Source of the DNA: RGIG5675 sp050943435
GTDB taxonomy: Bacteria; Bacillota; Clostridia; Oscillospirales; Ruminococcaceae
Direction: 5' to 3'
DNA length: 25,555 nt
NCBI GenBank assembly: GCA_050943435.1
Contig: JBMNPE010000014.1
Span: 1-25,555, forward strand
The position numbers were made by a program, and so were the translations under genes. The stretch's first letter is position 1. The number at the start of each line of letters is the position of its first letter. Shown here one piece after another: positions 23,840 through 25,555 of the stretch. Under the pieces are notes generated by a model, which was given only the letters and a program-made list of their open reading frames with translations, did not search any database and was not told the origin of the DNA.

Positions 23840-24442
23840 TTATTTCGAATACAGCTCGACGATGAGGTGCTCCTCCACGGGGAAATCGATGTCTTCCCTG
23901 ACGGGAAGCCTGAGCACCTTGCCCTTTAGAGAATCCTTCTCGCGGTCGAGCCACTGCGGGGTCGTGACTGCAGGAGCGTCCTCTCCTACGAGCCTCTTGA
24001 AGATAACCGAGTTCTTGCTTCTGTCCTTGACCTCGATCACGTCTCCCTCGCTCACCTGATAGGAAGGAATGTTGATGGTTTTGCCGTTGACCGTGAAGTG
24101 GCCGTGATTGACGAGCTGCCTCGCCTCTCTCCTGGTCATCGCGAATCCGAGCCTGAACACCACGTTGTCAAGGCGGCGCTCGATGGATGTGAGAAGATTC
24201 TCACCGGTCTTGCCGGGCATCTTTGCGGCCTTGTCATAATAAGTGCGGAACTGCTTCTCGAGTATGCCGTATACGAACTTGACCTTCTGCTTCTCGGTCA
24301 GCTGCTGGGCATATTCGCTCTGCTTTCTCCTGCGCTGATTCTGGGAATTGCGCGTGGTATTCTTCTTGCTGTAGCCGAGTACAGCCGGTGATAATCCAAG
24401 AGCCTTGCAGCGCTTTGCGACAGGCTGATTGTTCTTTGCCAT
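23840..24442 (-). CDS. rpsD: 30S ribosomal protein S4
   Basis: A 200 aa primary 16S rRNA-binding protein, and in many bacteria a translational repressor of its own operon. The S4 RNA-binding domain is RRLDNVVFRLGFAMTRREAR and LVNHGHFTVNGKTINIPSYQV. The N-terminus lacks the zinc-binding cysteine cluster (one Cys, residue 12), so this is the zinc-free form. Its location between rpsK and rpoA is the clostridial rather than the Bacillus arrangement. Confidence 0.99.
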   Translation of the reverse strand: MAKNNQPVAKRCKALGLSPAVLGYSKKNTTRNSQNQRRRKQSEYAQQLTEKQKVKFVYGILEKQFRTYYDKAAKMPGKTGENLLTSIERRLDNVVFRLGFAMTRREARQLVNHGHFTVNGKTINIPSYQVSEGDVIEVKDRSKNSVIFKRLVGEDAPAVTTPQWLDREKDSLKGKVLRLPVREDIDFPVEEHLIVELYSK

Positions 24443-24465
24443 TCTCTAAATTCCTCCGTTTCCGA

Positions 24466-24861
24466 TTATACACGTCTTCTCTTTGGAGGACGGCAGCCGT
24501 TGTGCGGGATAGGGGTCACGTCCCTTATAAGCGTGACTTCGAGTCCTGCGGCTGAAAGAGCGCGGATGGCGGATTCGCGTCCGGAACCCGGTCCCTTCAC
24601 ATATACCTCGATGGACTTCATTCCGTTGTCGACCGCGATCTTTGCAGCGGTTTCGGCAGCTTCCTGAGCCGCAAACGGAGTGGACTTCCTCGAGCCCTTG
24701 AATCCGAGTTCGCCGGCGGAGGCCCATGACACGGTCGCGCCGTTGACATCGGAAATTGTCACAATCGTATTGTTGAACGTCGCCTGGATATGGGCGATGC
24801 CCTTTTCTATGTGCTTTCTCTCACGGCGCTTGCCGGAGTTTGAGTTCTTATTGACAGCCAA
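24466..24861 (-). CDS. rpsK: 30S ribosomal protein S11
   Basis: A 131 aa platform protein. Seen are GIAHIQATFNNTIVTISDVNG, GFKGSRKSTPFAAQEAAETAA, VYVKGPGSGRESAIRAL and the basic end THIPHNG-type region PIPHNGCRPPKRRRV. It lies between rpsM (15 nt) and rpsD. Confidence 0.99.
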   Translation of the reverse strand: MAVNKNSNSGKRRERKHIEKGIAHIQATFNNTIVTISDVNGATVSWASAGELGFKGSRKSTPFAAQEAAETAAKIAVDNGMKSIEVYVKGPGSGRESAIRALSAAGLEVTLIRDVTPIPHNGCRPPKRRRV

Positions 24862-24876
24862 AGTCTTTTACCTCCC

Positions 24877-25245
24877 TCAGATCTTCTTGTTGGCGATCGT
24901 TCTTCTCGGTCCCTTGCGGGTGCGCGCGTTGGTCTTTGTCCTCTGTCCGCGCACAGGGAGGCCCTTGCGGTGTCTTACGCCCCTGTAGCATCCGATCTCG
25001 GTGAGTCTCTTAATGTCGAGACCGACATTCCTGCGCAGGTCGCCTTCGACAACGCAGTTCTTCTCAATGTAATCCCTGAGAAGCGTGACGTCATTCTCGC
25101 TCAGATCCTTGACACGCGTGTCCGGGTTGACTCCGGTCTCCTTGAGGATCTTGTCGGCCGTGGTCCTGCCGATCCCGTAGATGTATGTGAGGCCTATCTC
25201 GATCCTCTTGTCTCTTGGAAGTTCGATTCCTGAAATACGAGCCAT
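24877..25245 (-). CDS. rpsM: 30S ribosomal protein S13
   Basis: A 122 aa head protein that contacts the P-site tRNA and 50S bridges. Seen are RISGIELPRDKRIEIGLTYI, YGIGRTTADKIL, the central GCYRGVRHRKGLPVRGQRT and the basic tail RTRKGPRRTIANKKI. GGAGG lies 12 nt before the ATG. It follows rpmJ by 28 nt. Confidence 0.99.
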   Translation of the reverse strand: MARISGIELPRDKRIEIGLTYIYGIGRTTADKILKETGVNPDTRVKDLSENDVTLLRDYIEKNCVVEGDLRRNVGLDIKRLTEIGCYRGVRHRKGLPVRGQRTKTNARTRKGPRRTIANKKI

Positions 25246-25273
25246 AACTCAGTCTATCCTCCGGTTCTGCGCC

Positions 25274-25387
25274 TTAACCCTGGCGCTGTTTGTGTTTCGG
25301 ATTCGGGCAGATGACCATCACGCGTCCATGGCGCCTGATGACTCTGCATTTTTCACACATTGGTTTTACGGAAGGTCTAACCTTCAT
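25274..25387 (-). CDS. rpmJ: 50S ribosomal protein L36
   Basis: A 37 aa protein read directly from the minus strand: it begins MKVRPSVKPMCEKCRVIRRH and ends PNPKHKQRQG. The zinc ligands Cys11, Cys14, Cys27 and His32 are all present, so this is the zinc-binding form. It sits between infA and rpsM as usual. Confidence 0.98.
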   Translation of the reverse strand: MKVRPSVKPMCEKCRVIRRHGRVMVICPNPKHKQRQG

Positions 25388-25424
25388 TTTCCTATACCTC
25401 CAGCAATCTTTGAAAACAGCTTGT

Positions 25425-25555
25425 TTATTTTGATCTCCAGATGATCCTGCCCTGGGAGAGATCGTACGGAGATATCTCCATTGTGACCTTGTCTCCGGCC
25501 AGAATTCTTATGAAATTCATTCTCAGCTTGCCTGAGATGTGAGCGAGAACCTCGT
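25425..25555 (-). CDS. infA: Translation initiation factor IF-1, C-terminal part
   Basis: Partial gene cut by the window edge: the last 42 codons plus stop are present. They read EVLAHISGKLRMNFIRILAG followed by DKVTMEISPYDLSQGRIIWR and SK, the OB-fold end of IF-1, which occupies the A site of the 30S subunit during initiation. The N-terminal part lies outside. Confidence 0.98.
   Translation of the reverse strand, partial: EVLAHISGKLRMNFIRILAGDKVTMEISPYDLSQGRIIWRSK

Overview
The window is ordinary bacterial chromosome, moderately G+C rich, with strong AGG (Arg) and ATA (Ile) codon use throughout. Gene order points to an anaerobic, fermentative member of Bacillota, class Clostridia. The evidence is the run infA-rpmJ-rpsM-rpsK-rpsD-rpoA-rplQ with rpsD inside the alpha cluster, and a small SRP RNA directly upstream of dnaX-ybaB-recR. 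A PduL-type phosphotransacylase and an ATP-dependent PEP carboxykinase also fit. Family-level placement is not possible from the sequence alone. No phage, transposon, CRISPR array or tRNA was found.

Layout. Positions 28-2154 (minus) hold glyA and a uridine phosphorylase-like gene, divergent from a GT4 glycosyltransferase (2339-3559, plus). A zinc-ribbon, single-pass membrane protein follows (3759-5249, plus). On the minus strand, 5324-9015 carries a diacylglycerol kinase-like enzyme, a GNAT acetyltransferase, an AbgA-like M20 amidohydrolase and an SDR oxidoreductase, with two good promoters and an intercistronic terminator. A small alpha/beta hydrolase (9215-9871, plus) converges on a compact three-gene minus-strand unit (9875-12164): DMT permease, VanZ-like membrane protein, and a radical-SAM-like protein lacking the cluster-binding cysteine motif. 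The CCA-adding enzyme (12238-13617, plus) overlaps a Cof-type HAD phosphatase tail to tail, and a second HAD phosphatase follows (14518-15165, plus).

From 15304 onward the genes are mainly information processing: tmRNA (ssrA, minus), pckA (plus), then smpB, recR, ybaB/ebfC, dnaX and the SRP RNA (all minus). Both partners of trans-translation, ssrA and smpB, thus lie about 2.1 kb apart with pckA between them. A PduL phosphotransacylase (minus) and a family 4 uracil-DNA glycosylase (plus) are transcribed from interleaved divergent promoters. The window closes in the ribosomal alpha cluster (minus), cut inside infA.

I see no clearly novel multi-gene defence or metabolic system. The items most worth a second look are the DMT/VanZ/degenerate radical-SAM unit, the apparent non-ATG start of the VanZ-like gene, the tmRNA tag reading frame, and the altered phosphate loop of the uridine phosphorylase homologue.
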